Below, one piece after another: positions 41,356 through 53,554 of a stretch of DNA of 64,000 bases. Both the position numbers and the translations under genes were made by a program. The notes beneath the pieces were generated by a model. The model had not been told where the DNA came from. It saw only the letters and a program-made list of their open reading frames with translations, and searched no databases. This DNA is from Phytophthora colocasiae (Eukaryota > Oomycota > Peronosporomycetes > Peronosporales > Peronosporaceae), in assembly GCA_018806915.1 (NCBI GenBank), contig JAGKQI010000060.1:39601-103600 (forward strand). The letters run 5' to 3'. Numbering within the stretch: the stretch's first letter is position 1; each line of letters begins with the position of its first letter.

Positions 41356-42870
41356 ATGGAAGATCCTGACGACGCGATGGCAGCAGTCCCAGCCGGGGGA
41401 ATGCCTGTCGCTGTCTACCCTCCACTACCACCGGGATCGGAACGTGAATTGCGAATGATGCAAGAAACAACAACTCGGACGGCAGTCATCCAAGGAGTCG
41501 AGACAAATCGTCAAGTGGAAGCCCTGGCCCAACACTCTGCTGCAGCGCATCAACGGAATGCGGAACAAATTGGCCAGGTCCGGCTTCAGCAAGACCGACT
41601 TGCTGCTCAAACTTCAGAATATCTTCAAGCACAACATGACCGTCAGGCCGCACTGATGGAGCAGCAAAACGAGATGCGGCGTCAAATGGACGAGCACCGC
41701 AGATATCTGGAAGAGCAATACAAGATTCTGAAGGAGGCTGAACAAGCTGTTGGCCTTCAAGGACAGAGGCTGGAAAGATTAGCTTATGCTGTTCTGCCGA
41801 ACTTACAAACCGGGTGGGGTGGTTTTGCTCATGGAGCTGAGCAGGCAGCTGTTGTATGATTGTCCGATGCTGCTGATGTCACGTGGGCTGAAGTAACAAA
41901 TGTCCGGGTGCCTCCTATTTATCGGGGAGCTCTAAAAGGAAAAAGAGAGTTCATGGACAGCTATGCGATCTACACAAGACGCATAAAGGCGCTAAATCAA
42001 GGAACTCAGGCTAAGTTTTTCGTGATGCCAATTAGCGCGTGTATCGAGCAAGGCACATTGGTTAGGATCTGTGATTTTGAGGCTTTTCAAGGCGGAGACC
42101 GGACATCACAGAGGACGAGTGGAAAAATTACTTTCTGTCGGCTCGTAACCCAGATAACACTGCCTATAAGACGCTGGAAAAGAAGTAAAGGCACTGCATG
42201 GACACCGAGTTACAGGATGCTGAATCACGGTTGTCTCGGCTTATGGCGGAGTTTTACGAGATACTGGATTGCCTTTAACATGGAGGATGTCGTGCATACT
42301 GAGCCTAAGAAGGTGGTTGGATATCTCGTCGACGCTTTGAGACCGCTATCATTTAAAGCAGCGGTGAAAGACCAACTGAGCAGACAGTGTCACAAAACAA
42401 CCAAATCAAACCTGGCATTGTTTTTGAAGTGGCTTCGTGGCGAATTGACGACTTCATGAGATTCGAAGCTCACATTTCAGCACACCCGCATGGCAAGGGT
42501 GCTGGTAAACCTGCGGCAGCATCTAAAGAAAGGGTTTGGTGGTGCACCTAGTACGACTAAGCCGCGACCAATATCCGATGATCATTCAGACAAGACCACT
42601 AAAAAGCCAAAGTTAAAACCAACGGGTGATCGACCGCCAAAAAAGTGTTTCAAGTGCGGTGATCCAACACACGGTGTATTTCAGTGCCCCAATGTTGCAA
42701 GTCCCACAGAAGCCAAGGAGATTTATGGAGTCCACTACGGGGAAAAAGTGATGAAACCTGTGTTAGCAGTGGCGCCAGTCGACTCGACGAGAGTGGAGTC
42801 GTCATCATCTATTCCCCTGCACGGTTATGGATATGGTGGAGACCGAGATTACTCCGGACAGTGCAGCTGA
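41356..42870 (+). pseudogene. gag: Gypsy gag with CCHC knuckle, interrupted
   Basis: The start MEDPDDAMAAVPAGG at 41356 lies 29 bases after the LTR. A Gln-rich coiled-coil region (LQQDRLAAQ, EEQYKILKEAEQAV) follows. An in-frame TGA at 41857-41859 interrupts the frame, which is otherwise open on both sides. Between about 42085 and 42280 the frame shifts and returns. The segment 42490-42870 carries a basic stretch and one zinc knuckle CFKCGDPTHGVFQC (C-x2-C-x4-H-x4-C) that binds genomic RNA. The TGA could be a natural readthrough stop, but the shifts further on argue for decay or error. Confidence 0.75.
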
Positions 42871-45800
42871 AGTATCGCTGGTGACAACAAAATTGTTGAA
42901 GCAATTATCTGCAAAAGGAGTGTGGGTTAACCAGCAGGAAACTAGTGAAGGGTCGGCTATTGAGGAGTTGGAAACAGTCCTGTACCAGTGAAGAGCAAAG
43001 TTAAGCTCGATCTGCGTTTCTCGACTCCTGGAGGGCCACTAGTACTCCGAAATGCTGATCTGTTGGGTGACGGAAGGCCATCTACCGATCGGTGTGGAGA
43101 CCTACTACTGTCAAGGTGGATCATGGATCGGTTGGGGTATAGTCCTAAGAAATTACTGGCAGCGGCGCAACAAGTAAGTGTTGAGTGGGATATGGGTGAC
43201 GTGGATGACAGCCCAAACCAAGGCGTTGCAAGTGTTTTAGCTTTTTCTGATGAACGACCACTCCAAACCGACGAAGAAGTTGCTTTGCGGGAAGACGAAG
43301 AGCGAGCGTGCTTTCCTGTTTTTGATGTGGACCAAGACAAGGAACGGGAGGAAATTAAAGCGATTCTTCTCGAAAAAGTTGACGAAGCACGAAAACTTGG
43401 TGCTACTCCTGAGTTTGTGAAGGGAGCTGAGAAGCATTTTAATGCAGTTCATTGATGTTTTTCGGATTGTTATTGGTCGTGATCCACCGGTGGATATGCC
43501 TCAATGGAAGTAACCCTGAAACCCGGAACAACACCAGTGAAGTGCAAAGCGCGCAGATATTCTCCGGTGCACCGATGCATTTTGAAGAAGCATGTCGACG
43601 CTCTTATCGCAGCTGGTCTGTGCTACAGAAATCCGAAGAGTCGATGGAGTTCACCCCCTCATGTCGTAAACAAGCAAGAGGCAGGAGATCATCGCATGAC
43701 GGTAGATGTTAGAGGGGCTAATGCTTGCGTCGAGCAAATTGTTTGGCCAATGCCAATTCTGGAAGTTGCTTTTGAGCAATTACGTGGATCGTCGCGATAT
43801 TTCTCCTTGGATTTCTTTAAAGGTTTTTGGCAGTTTGCGATGGCGATTGCGTGTCAGGAAATCTACTCGATCTTAACGGAGGAAGGTGTCATTACACCAA
43901 CTCGTGTGCTCATGGGAGGCACGAATAGCGTCGCATACGTACAGTCCACGGTCCAGAAAATGCTTGATGAGCTCTTTAACAACGGACTAATGATTTGGAT
44001 TGACGACTTACTTGGGTATAAGGACAGTGATGAAGGATTGCTCATTTTACTGAAAAAGGTTCTCAGTATCTGTTTGGACAAAGGACTGAAACTTAACCCA
44101 AAGAAATGCAGCTTTTACTTGCGAGAAGCTCTTTGGTGCGGACGCGTTGTATCCGGCAAAGGTGTGAAGCACGATCCAGCGAGAATTGATGCACTGGTGA
44201 ATCTCCTGCACCAACAACGGGTCAGGAATTACAGCAATTTGTATGTGCGCTAAACTGGATGCGTGCTTCTCTACCAGCATTTAACAAGCTGATTGAGCCG
44301 CTAGTGAAAGTCATGGAGAGAGTCTATGAGCTAGCTGGAAGTCGTAAGAAAACTCGTGTGAGAGCAGTAAAACTATCCGATGTGGGGTGGGGTGACGATG
44401 AAATCGCCGGTTTGAATCGATGCAAGCAAGCACTTCAAAGTGCGTTACTGTTGGCTCACCCAGACCCGAATAAACGTGTTTCGGTGTACACAGATGCTAG
44501 TGATGAGCACTGGGGTGCAGTGATCACACAAATTCCTCGGGATCAAGCACATCGGCCACTAAGTGAACAAGAACACGAGCCCCTGATGATGTTGAGTGGA
44601 TCTTTTTCGGGTGCAGCTCAGCGCTGGGCCATCGTGGAAAAAGAGGCCTATGCAATTGTGGAGACCTACAGGCGAGCTGATTACCTGCTTCATCGACAAG
44701 AATGTTTTTGATCTCTTTACAGACCATCGCAACTTACGCTACATTTTCGACCCACAGAGTGTAGTAAGTACAGTGCCCAAGTATACAGCCGACAAACTGC
44801 ATCGGTGGGCTATCATTCTGATGGCGTACAACTACAACATTCATGATATAACAGGGGAAGAGAATGTATGGGCGGATCTTTTGTCAAGGTGGGGATCAAC
44901 TCTGAAGACTATCTGTGTGATTCGACTGGTTTCACTACCTCTATCGCCACAACTAGATGAACAATTTGAATGGCCTACGGTGGCGGAGATTGTGGCAGTG
45001 CAGAATTCGGCAGATCCGCCTGCAGGATTCGACCGATCGGAGTCGGATTCGCTGTGGAGGAGCCCGGAAGGTAAAATCTGGATTCCCGATGCTGCTGTTG
45101 ACTTGCAAATCCGTACATGCGTCGTGGGGCATTTCGGCGTGGCGGGACATCGCGGCAGTGAGGTTACCATGAAACAGATCAGTGAAAATTTTGTGTGGAA
45201 AGATATGAAGAAAGACATCGAGCATTTCGTACAGCGGTGCCTTCATTGTGCCAGTACGTTGGGAGGCCCACCTCAGCAGCGTTTGCTAGGTGAGGCAATG
45301 CACGCCGAACGCCCAAACGAACTTATTCACTGGGACTTTTTGTACATGGGGGAAAGCGACACGGGTGACACTTACGTTTTAGTCGTCAAGGATGACGCAT
45401 CGAAATTCGTGTGGCTTGTTCCGTGCAAGGTGGCAGACGCTGACACTACTCATGGACTGGTTTGCATCGTTTGGAGTTTGCCGAACCTGGGTTTCAGATC
45501 AAGGTTCGCATTTTAAAAACAAGACGATTGAAGCTTTACAGCATGCTCTAGGGGCTCACTACCATTTCACTACCGCCAGGTGCCCATGGGCAAATGGTAC
45601 GGTGGAGGTGGTAATGCGCGAAATATTGCGCTGTTGTCGAGCACTCCTTTCGGAATGGAGATTACAGACAAAAGAATGGCCGCGGATCATAAAAATCGTG
45701 CAAATGGTATTGAACAACACTCCTTCACCAGCTCTAGGCGGCGTGGCACCGATAACAGCAATGACAGGCCTCAAAGCAATGGGCCTGGCTGATCATCTGG

Positions 45801-46448
45801 CTGTTCAGGACTCGTTAAAACCACAACCTTGAGCGAACTCCAGTCAGCACAACGAGTGCACGTCCAGCGACTACAGAAAGCATTAGCAGAGATGCACAAG
45901 AATACTGGCAAGGCCAACGCAGCCACCAGAGCTGCTGGCCGCAGAGCACACAACAAGAAGAAAAGTGTAGCCATGACTCAATGTGAGGTTGGAGATTTCG
46001 TCCTCTACGCGGATGTTTGGCATAGCACACACGCAGTAAACTTCGTGTGAAGTGGTGTGGACCTGCTCAGGTAGTGACAACCGTGTCAAATTGGATTTTT
46101 GAAATCCAAAACCTTATTACGGGGCAACGGAAAGAAGTACACGCAAGTCGACTAAAATTCTATGCAGACTCCACTTTGAACGTGACAGAAGACCTTTTGC
46201 TGCATATTGCCCACAACAGCGAAGGACACGTGGTAGATTCGTTGCACGAGGTACGATACAACAACAAGGAAAAACGCCACGAAATCAAGGTGCATTGGCG
46301 CGGCCTCGACAGCATTGAGGATTCGTGGGAGCCCGCAGATGTACTATTGGAAGATGTTCCAACTGCAGTGAAAGCTTTCGTTCGGGATCACAGCAGTCAG
46401 AATGCCGTCAAGGCGATGTGCCAGGCATTGAATATCCCGATGGTCTAG
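42830..46448 (+). pseudogene. pol: Gypsy pol: protease, RT, RNase H, integrase, chromodomain (frameshifted)
   Basis: About 42860 encodes a retropepsin-like site reading DSAAEVSLVTTKLL, where DSGA or DTGA is expected. The reverse transcriptase is at 43504-44253 (FSLDFFKGFWQFA; active site WIDDLLGY in place of YxDD). RNase H is at 44259-44711 (YTDASDEHWGAV, then EKEAYAIVET) and continues in another frame from about 44690 (LFTDHRNLRYIF, HRWAIILMAYNY). The integrase has an H2C2 finger (GHFGVAGHRGS...CLHCAS), then the core with HWDFLYMGE, DQGSHF and ANGTVEVVMRE. The chromodomain at 46200-46350 has VHWRGLDSIEDSWEP. Frame breaks lie near 44250, 44690, 45505, 45830 and 46045. As read it cannot make one polyprotein. 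Confidence 0.8.
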
Positions 46449-46528
46449 CAGACCAGCATCCGGGAACCAGCGGCGCACCGGGACGCTGCATGCATATCAA
46501 ACGCGAGAAAGGTCTTTGGAGGGGGAAG

Positions 46529-46793
46529 TGTTGTCGCCGTGGCAACACTGTGAGGTTGTAGATGGGATCAAGCCCAGCAACAACATCACTGCAGAAGAAT
46601 CGAGAAACAAGTACAGACGGTTAGACCGCAGACGGTTGCTGCAAACACAGACGGTTGTAGCAAAGCACGGAAGTGCACTAACCGTCCATAAAGCCTCCAG
46701 GACATGCATATCAAAGAAGAGCAGCTAGTGCAGGAGGTAAGGAACTGCTCAATACATTATCACTTCTACATTTTCCATTTGGGAGCCATAACA
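46529..46793 (+). repeat. 3' LTR of the Gypsy element
   Basis: A 265-bp copy of 41062-41326, followed by the duplication GTGAA at 46794-46798. Confidence 0.9.
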
Positions 46794-47767
46794 GTGAACT
46801 TCCATGGAGGTTATATAATCTCCAACACCGAGAGATAACGCGTTGTTCGTGTTGCTAACGCCGTCATATCCATGTATGAAGCTCAGTGCAGTGGGAGCTG
46901 CGACCGTGAGAGTGATACCGTCGATACGAGCTCCAGCTCGAATAGCAATGGAATTGATGGTTTGTCCAGCCATAGCTAGAGCGACATCCGAAAACTGCGA
47001 GCCATGAGGACCACCATACGCCTCGCTAAGTTGAGTCGCTGGCCCGGAAGGTGTTGGTGCTGTTGTGGTAGCAGGCAAGATGATTCTCGTTGATTCTGGG
47101 AAGACAATTGTATCGTCAGAAGCTGCAGAGCTCGAACCCATAGAATCCGAATGATCAAAGACAGCCACCACAGACGAAGTTGGTGTTTCTGGTTCTGGGA
47201 TATTGGCCGGAGCAACAGTCCCAGGACCAACTTCAGTAGGAAGTGGCGCCCAAATCGCACCCAAGAGATCGATCTGACCACCGTCGCGTCCGTAAAACCC
47301 TGCTAGTTTGTACCCCGTCGGTGCGGTAGCGGAGCCGATGGAGCCGGCTTGGGAACCGCCAGATACCGAGTTGCCTGCGTTCGTGACAAACTTGAGATAG
47401 AAGACGCGTGTGTGATCTTTTGTCTGTTTGTTCTTGCTCGAGTGGACCTCCATGGACGTGATATACTCCCCAGGACCCAATTGAAGCGTGTTCATACTGT
47501 TGCTTACTCCACCATAGCCATGAGTGTAGGTCTGAGGTGTGGGCCTTGAGACTTCCAGTGTAATACCGTCAACGCGAGCACCAGCGCTGTGATCGAAGAC
47601 ACCGTTTGACCCGCTACGACTAAAGGCTGGTCCGAAAAATGCTCTCCGTGTGGGCCACCGAATAGCTCGCTGAGGTGGATTGCATCGTCGGAAGCAAAGA
47701 GTTTAAAGACGAGAAAGCTCACACAACTTATTCTCCAGAGAACCTGAACGATTGTCCGAAATGCCAT
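46794..47767 (-). pseudogene. Secreted jacalin-lectin protein, 5' part (gene split by Gypsy)
   Basis: The start at 47767 (MAFRTIVQVLWRISCVSFLV) is a signal peptide. The first jacalin domain follows (LSELFGGPHGEHFSDQPLVV) but loses frame by one base near 47590. It continues in the frame ending at 46749 (YITSMEVHSSKNKQ, GFYGRDGGQIDLLGAIW). A Pro/Ser/Thr-rich linker leads to the second domain (LSEAYGGPHGSQFSDVALAM), cut at EVH by the Gypsy insertion. The rest is at 38852-41061. The gene thus has a frameshift and a 5.7-kb insertion and is probably non-functional. Confidence 0.8.
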
Positions 47768-48671
47768 GAAGGCAAGCTTGAAAAAAAAAACTCACTTGGT
47801 TCGCAGGAATGAGAGTTTACAGTGTGGTAGCAGAGCTCAGGCTGCAGATTTATATCGACATTGCCCGTGTCACTTTGACGTGACTGCTTTTCACCAGCAT
47901 TAAGTTATATCACCGAGAAAAACATATGGCTAACGTGAAGCTTCTTGCCTACTGCACCGCAAGTTGCACAACAGTACCAGCCACTGACGTTGGAGTACAT
48001 GTATGCATCGCTATTAAAGTTGGGAGCTCTGCATGCAGAAAATGCAAAGCTATTACTTCGAAGTACAAGTATTAACTGGAATTCGAGCTGGTACTGTACG
48101 TGTATGTTTTTTATTTTTCGGCTCTCTTTGCCAATGGCAAGCCACTCACGCCATCAACCGCTACTTGTAGTTCTTCGACGATCCACTCACGCCATCAACG
48201 CCAACATTCGACTCAAAACATATGAAGACCTCGCTAAACCCCACAATTTACAGCCAATTGCCTCTAAAACAGTACGTGCGCACCAGTTTTTAGAGCCATT
48301 TTGAGGGGAAACAGTGATCTTGCAGTCGGCGCGTGAAGACACTTCCGGATCTTGTTAATGATCTTGCTGTTCGCAAAGCTATGGGATAAGATGTAGTGAG
48401 TTGTTATCACCGGTCGTGACTAATGTAAGGCTCCCTCACTCAACGTTATGCAGATCCTCACTAGTTTTCTGGAGGCGAACCCAAAAAGGCAATAGCCTGG
48501 AAGTTGCTTAACGGTTCAGTACATACATATACGTGTACAATTGGTCGATTCTCTATAGCTATTGATTTACTAAGTGATGTGATCGGCAAGTGACCGCCGC
48601 TCCTGCCAACAACCCTTCATTCCACAATTTCCTTTGCAGTCCAAAAGTCGATAGGCTTTTCGTATACTGGT
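47768..48671. other. Intergenic between the lectin and NLP genes
   Basis: This is the divergent upstream region of two secreted-protein genes. Short frames show no family resemblance. Confidence 0.4.
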
Positions 48672-48787
48672 ATGAGACTCACCGCCATTCTCTGGGTCAG
48701 TCTTACGGTACTTGCCACCATCCGAGCGGAAGACGGTTTCTCACGCCCAAAATGAAGTCCAAGTCGGCTCCGAAACGCAGAGTCAAG

Positions 48788-48945
48788 TATTGAATCGGCT
48801 AGAGAGGACTTGAGTAGTTGATAGTAAATGTAGAGACTGGTTTTATTGCTTCGGCCTTATCGACTAGCGTCCGTTACCTACGACTTCTACTCGCAATCTC
48901 CGCGGGGGTTGCTAACCGGCCGAAACCACTCGGTGGTTTCCAACA
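48788..48945 (-). repeat. 3' LTR of the NLP-disrupting Copia element
   Basis: 158 bp, matching 53555-53710 with a few differences (for example around 48825-48845). Confidence 0.85.
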
Positions 48946-48970
48946 CTCCTTCTCGACACGCACGGAGTTG

Positions 48971-51900
48971 CTAATCACCCGCTGTAGCCTCTTCTTGCAA
49001 ACCGACCAGCATCCTTAACTCCTTTAAACGTGGCGCCGCGAGCGCCTTCGTCAGTAAGTCGGCAATCATCTCCTTTGACTCACAGTACTCGACCTCGATC
49101 ACACCTTTCTTGCACAAATCTTTAGTGAACTTGTGACGCACATCGATGTGCTTCGCTCTTCCAGAGGTATCCTCTCCTTCAATTTGCTTAATCGCGGCTT
49201 GATTGTCGACACGTAACTCCATCGGTTCTTCAACAGCCACACCAATCTCTGTCAGCAGCTCCCTTAACCCGAGCATTTCGGTGGTCGCGTGTGAAGCAGC
49301 CACAAACTCGGCTTCCATCGTGGACAGTGCTACCCCAGTCTGTTTCTTGCACAACCATCCCACGATAGCACCACCAAGCACCAGAACCACCCCGCTCACG
49401 GACTTACGATCACTGACGTCGGCTGCAAATCCGCGTCACTGTAAGCTTTGATCTTCATGCCTCTTTGCCGGCACTGCCATCATCTCCGAACTTAACATCG
49501 ATAGTTCCTTAAGATATCGTGCTATCCGCTTGGCCAAGCGCCAGTCCGACTCAGTCGGCGCATGGGCACGTCGAGTAACACGATGAACCGCGAAAGAAAT
49601 ATCGGGTCGAGTGCATCTTGCCACCCACAGCAAACTACCCACGAGTGACTGAAACCTGCGTACGGTCGGTCGTTCACGCGTGCCTTCTCCGCCGTCAGGT
49701 AATAACACATCGTCGTCCCCTCTCCATCTTGCCCGATTGGGGCTCTCACCGGTTTTGCCTCTGCTAGTTCAAATCTCGTAAGCATTTCGCTGATAGTTTG
49801 CGCTTGATCAAGTATCCAGCCGTCACCATTCTGCTTGAAATGAACACCAAGAAACTTGGTCACCACCCCTAAGTCTTTCAGGGCCAGGCACTGCATATCC
49901 GAAAAGAACTGGTCAACTCTGGCATTGCTAGTACCGGTGACGAGTAGATCATCGACATACACACCAACGAGTGTCGTCCCGTCAGCATCTTGTTTGTGAT
50001 ACAAACAACTGTCTGCATAGCACTGGACGAATGCCAACTTGAGTAGTGTTTTTGTGAAGCAACTGATTCCACATTCTTCCCGCCTGCTTAAGCCCATACA
50101 AGCTCTTGAGCAGCCTCAGCACTATTTCTCGTTTGCTCTGCACCCCAAAGCGTCGTAAAGTATCTTCGTCAATCTCCATTCCATCAGGCACGGCTATGTA
50201 GATCTCGATCCCTTCTTCTTTACCCGCTTTGACGTACGCGTTGGGCACGTCGCCGTGCCGCGCGGGTACACCCCAAATTTGAGCCATTACGAGCAGCACT
50301 TTGCCCGTTGACATATCGAGCACCGCGGAGAACGTCAACGTGTAATTCACTCCAAGCTCTTGCTCGTTCCCACAAACAACCATACGGCCCTTGCGACGTT
50401 CAATTGCCCCAAATCAGCGTGCGTCTTCGTCTTGAATACCCACTTGGTGTGTAGGACTCGCGCACCCGTTGGCCATGGAACTAATTCCCAGGTTCCATTC
50501 CTTTCTAGCGCCGACAGCTCTTCTACCACTGCCTCCTTCCATTTGTCAGCTTCCTCGGATTTCATGGCCTCGCGATAGTTTCTGGGATCAGGTGTAGCTG
50601 CAAGATTAACTTCCGCGACCGGTACATGTTTCGAACCCATGTACCTCGTTCGCGGACGAGTTTTTCCTTCGCTCTCGGGGTGATCTTCCACCTTCCCTCC
50701 TGATAGTGTATTGGGTGAGGAGACACCTTCCGACATCGAACCTCCTTCTGATCGAGAATCCGAACGCTTCGACATTCTAGCGCGTCGTGTCTTGCGCTTG
50801 TTACCCTTGGTCTTCCCCGAGCTTGTTGTGACGGCCTCTTTTGCTAACGCTGGGTCTTCAGTCTGCAACTGTTGTTGAAGCTGTTTGTTCTGTTCATCAT
50901 TGAGAGTCTCCACGTTCTGCACGTGCTGCGAGGTCACGACAAGCTTATCCGCAGGCAGGTAAAGCCGGTATCCTTTGGTTTCATCATTTTTTCCCACAAT
51001 GATACCAACTTGTGCCCGAGGCTTCAGCGCTGCTTTCCCGACGTCTCTCCTAACAGTACATTTGCTGCCGAACGTCACGATGTCCGCAAGGCTTGGCTTT
51101 ACGCCCGTCAGAACCTCCAATGGCGACATTCGCTTGGCGTTGGCTCTCGTCGACACTCTGTTGAGTATGTAGGCGGCATACTCGACCGCATCTCCCAGAA
51201 GCTGAGTGGCAGTCCTGACACAAAAATCATCGACCGTGCCATATTCAAGATGGTCCTGTGCATCCTCTCCGCTTTCCCGTTTGATGCTTGATTATTAGCC
51301 TCGCTAATTTGCCGTGCCACCCCCGACGACTTACAGAAGAGGTCGACATTTCGATATTCACCGCCTCCATCGGTGCGCAGCACGTGGACTCGACAATTAA
51401 ACCTTTTTCTCGAAGTAGGTCAGAAAATGCTCGAACATTTTAGCCGCCGCGTCCTTCGTCCTCGCAACGAACACTCTGCAGTAGTTCGACTTATGATCCA
51501 CGAAGTTGACGAGATACCTGTTTCCGCGTCGGTCGGCTGGCGTCATCGGTCCCTTTAGGTCACTGCAAATAACACCACCGATACGATCCAACTGGTGCGT
51601 GTTCTCCACTGTCTCGTTTAGACTGCGGGGACTTCGTTTGCTTGCTTCGAGCACATGTCAGGCAGTTTTGCCGTGTCCGATCGGTAAGTTTGATACCGGA
51701 TCCCGGTTCTGCTGCCATTCTCTCGATTGTGTCGTAGCTCACGTGCGCCAAACGCTCGTGAAATTTCATAAGCGAGCCACTAACGATGTCCGGCGCTGTC
51801 TCTGCGTCACTTTCCTGAAGAGCAGCGAATATCACGTCTTGCACGCATTCCCGACTTTGAGTGTGAGCTGACGTTGTGTCTACCACAAGTACACCATTTC

Positions 51901-52312
51901 GGCGTTCCACTTCAAACAGCCAGACTCCTTTGCCGGGACGTCCGATGTATCGCTTTTCTCCTTGGTACTGCAGCACGTAGCCTTGACGCTCGAGCTTTAC
52001 GTAAGAGATTATGTTTCGCGCGAGGTTTTCGGAGAAGTAGACGTCTGTCAGCGTGATGAGGTGAATCCTTCCGTTTGTGGTGACTTCAAAAGTGACTTTT
52101 CCCTTGAGCTTGACCGGAAGCGTGGCTCCGTCTGCCACGATGCACTTTTCGTCTACCTCAACAGCATCTTGAAGCATGTCAGCGCTTCGCACAAGGTGTC
52201 GGCTTGCTCCGCTGTCCAAGACCACGTGTTGTCCACACCACCTTCGACATTGTTCACGGCAAGCACAAAGCTGACTACCTCGTCGGGCTTGCGGTGAGTT
52301 CTTTTCGGGCAA
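48971..52312 (-). pseudogene. pol: Copia pol: protease, integrase, RT, RNase H (frameshifted)
   Basis: In order on the minus strand: retropepsin VVLDSGASRHLV near 52230; a GAG-pre-integrase finger (FHERLAHVSYDTIERM, CLTCARSKQTK); and the integrase core with CSDLKGPMTP, RTDGGGEYRNVD and NGKAERMHRTIL. Next is the reverse transcriptase beginning WKEAVVEELSALERNGTWEL (about 50560), with active site VYVDDLLVTG near 49950. RNase H ends near 48971 (GWLCKKQTGVALSTMEAEF). Integrase before RT is the Copia order. Frame changes near 52200, 51650, 51390, 51120, 50390, 50080, 49540 and 49410 split it into about eight pieces. No functional polyprotein can be read. Confidence 0.8.
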
Positions 52313-53550
52313 TTACGTTTGAGGTGGCCTGTTTCACCGCACCTAAAGCAGGATTTTATGTCGCTTGGGTCACCAACGTGGTTGATAGTTCCTGGGTTTG
52401 AACGTCTTGTTCCACCAAGGTCGCGTTCGTGGCGTTGGGCGAAATGGGCTAGCTCTTCTGCTTGTTTCACGTAGTCTGCTCTCTGGTCGTTCAACCTTGA
52501 CGTCAGTATGCCCTTCATTTCTGCTGGTGCAGACTTGATGATGTATTCTAGCACGGTGCTTTCTGGTGTTCCTGCAGCCTGCTGAATGGCTACAAGATAC
52601 ATGTAGTGCTCTGTCCAGGTTCGGTCGTCACGTTTCTTGGCCGACATCATCCGCACTGCTTGATCACTCGTGACAGGAGTATGAAATGCTTGCAGCATCC
52701 GGTTCATAACGTGTTCAAGCGTTTGCTGTTCGGAACACCACCGATCGAGTTGTCCCACATAATACGAGTGAGCGGATCCCGTGAGGTAGTTGCCGAGTAA
52801 GTTTATCTTTATGTCTTCAGGCCAGTCGAAACGGCACGCCTGTTGCGCAATTATTAATTGACGTACGAACCGGTGCCCCCACTGGAAGAAACCGCTACCG
52901 AGGCCCTTGTAGGTTTCTTTGCCGCTGAAGGGTTGAATTGCCAGTTTCATCTCACGAGTGGTCGGCACTCGGACGCCTGCTGCAGGCCAATATCCAGCCG
53001 GTTGCGGCGGTTGGGCCGCCGCTTGTTCAGCATGGTGGGGTTGGTGGGTGCCTTGTACTGGCTGGTGGGTGTTTGGGAGTGGCGGTACAGATGGTGCTTG
53101 CCAGAGGGCAAGCGGTGGTGAGCCGTGCCGCAACCTAGCCGCATTTGGGCCTACCCCCATTGCTTCTTCAAGAGAGTCGGCTCGCAGCCGGCGTTCGAGC
53201 TCGTTGCGTACTATACGCCCAAACACGCTTTGCTCCATGTCGACATCCGTTGAGATGCTGGAGCCAGGGTGACGTTGAGAATTCTCCATGCGCACGACTC
53301 GTTCGCTCAGGCCAACGAGGAGTTCAAACATTTGGTCTAGCCGGTCAGCAACCGCAGGTGTACGACCTCCACTTGCGTGGGTAGGTGGAATGCTGGTGTC
53401 TTCGCTTTCGCCATGGGCAGGAGCTCCTTGCTCGACAGTTGTAGGGCCAGAGGCTTGACCGTCGGCTACAACGGCGACTGGGGCAGGGGCTGCGACTTGC
53501 TCATGCGGCTCGCGAGGCATGACTTCCTTCGTAGTGCGACTTGGGCTCAT
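52153..53550 (-). CDS. gag: Copia gag, intact frame
   Basis: A 465-residue frame from the ATG at 53550, inside the primer-binding site (MSPSRTTKEVMPREPH). A Pro/Ala-rich N-terminus is followed by a helical region. The capsid-like part (FSGKETYKGLGSGFFQWGHR) precedes LNDQRADYVKQAEELAHFAQ and the zinc knuckle CFRCGETGHLKRNC (C-x2-C-x4-H-x4-C). It ends about 90 bases into the protease coding region in another frame, so gag and pol would need a frameshift or a repair of one base near 52200. Confidence 0.8.
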   Translation of the reverse strand: MSPSRTTKEVMPREPHEQVAAPAPVAVVADGQASGPTTVEQGAPAHGESEDTSIPPTHASGGRTPAVADRLDQMFELLVGLSERVVRMENSQRHPGSSISTDVDMEQSVFGRIVRNELERRLRADSLEEAMGVGPNAARLRHGSPPLALWQAPSVPPLPNTHQPVQGTHQPHHAEQAAAQPPQPAGYWPAAGVRVPTTREMKLAIQPFSGKETYKGLGSGFFQWGHRFVRQLIIAQQACRFDWPEDIKINLLGNYLTGSAHSYYVGQLDRWCSEQQTLEHVMNRMLQAFHTPVTSDQAVRMMSAKKRDDRTWTEHYMYLVAIQQAAGTPESTVLEYIIKSAPAEMKGILTSRLNDQRADYVKQAEELAHFAQRHERDLGGTRRSNPGTINHVGDPSDIKSCFRCGETGHLKRNCPKRTHRKPDEVVSFVLAVNNVEGGVDNTWSWTAEQADTLCEALTCFKMLLR

Positions 53551-53554
53551 AACC
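53543..53554 (-). promoter_or_regulatory. Primer-binding site overlapping the gag start codon
   Basis: GGTTATGAGCCC directly follows the 5' LTR and pairs with the anticodon loop sequence of initiator tRNA-Met. Its internal ATG at 53550 is the gag start. It is the same 12 bases as in the Copia element at 8929-8940. Confidence 0.7.

Larger units (their letters stand above)
41062..46793 (+). mobile_element. Gypsy-type LTR retrotransposon with chromodomain
   Basis: LTRs of 265 bp at 41062-41326 and 46529-46793 look identical by eye. The target duplication GTGAA lies at 41057-41061 and 46794-46798. A purine tract (GGAGGGGGAAG) precedes the 3' LTR. Between them gag, CCHC, protease, reverse transcriptase, RNase H, integrase and a chromodomain follow in Gypsy order, all on the plus strand. 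Several one-base frameshifts and one stop interrupt them. The element sits antisense inside the jacalin-lectin gene. Like LTRs imply a recent insertion. Confidence 0.9.
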
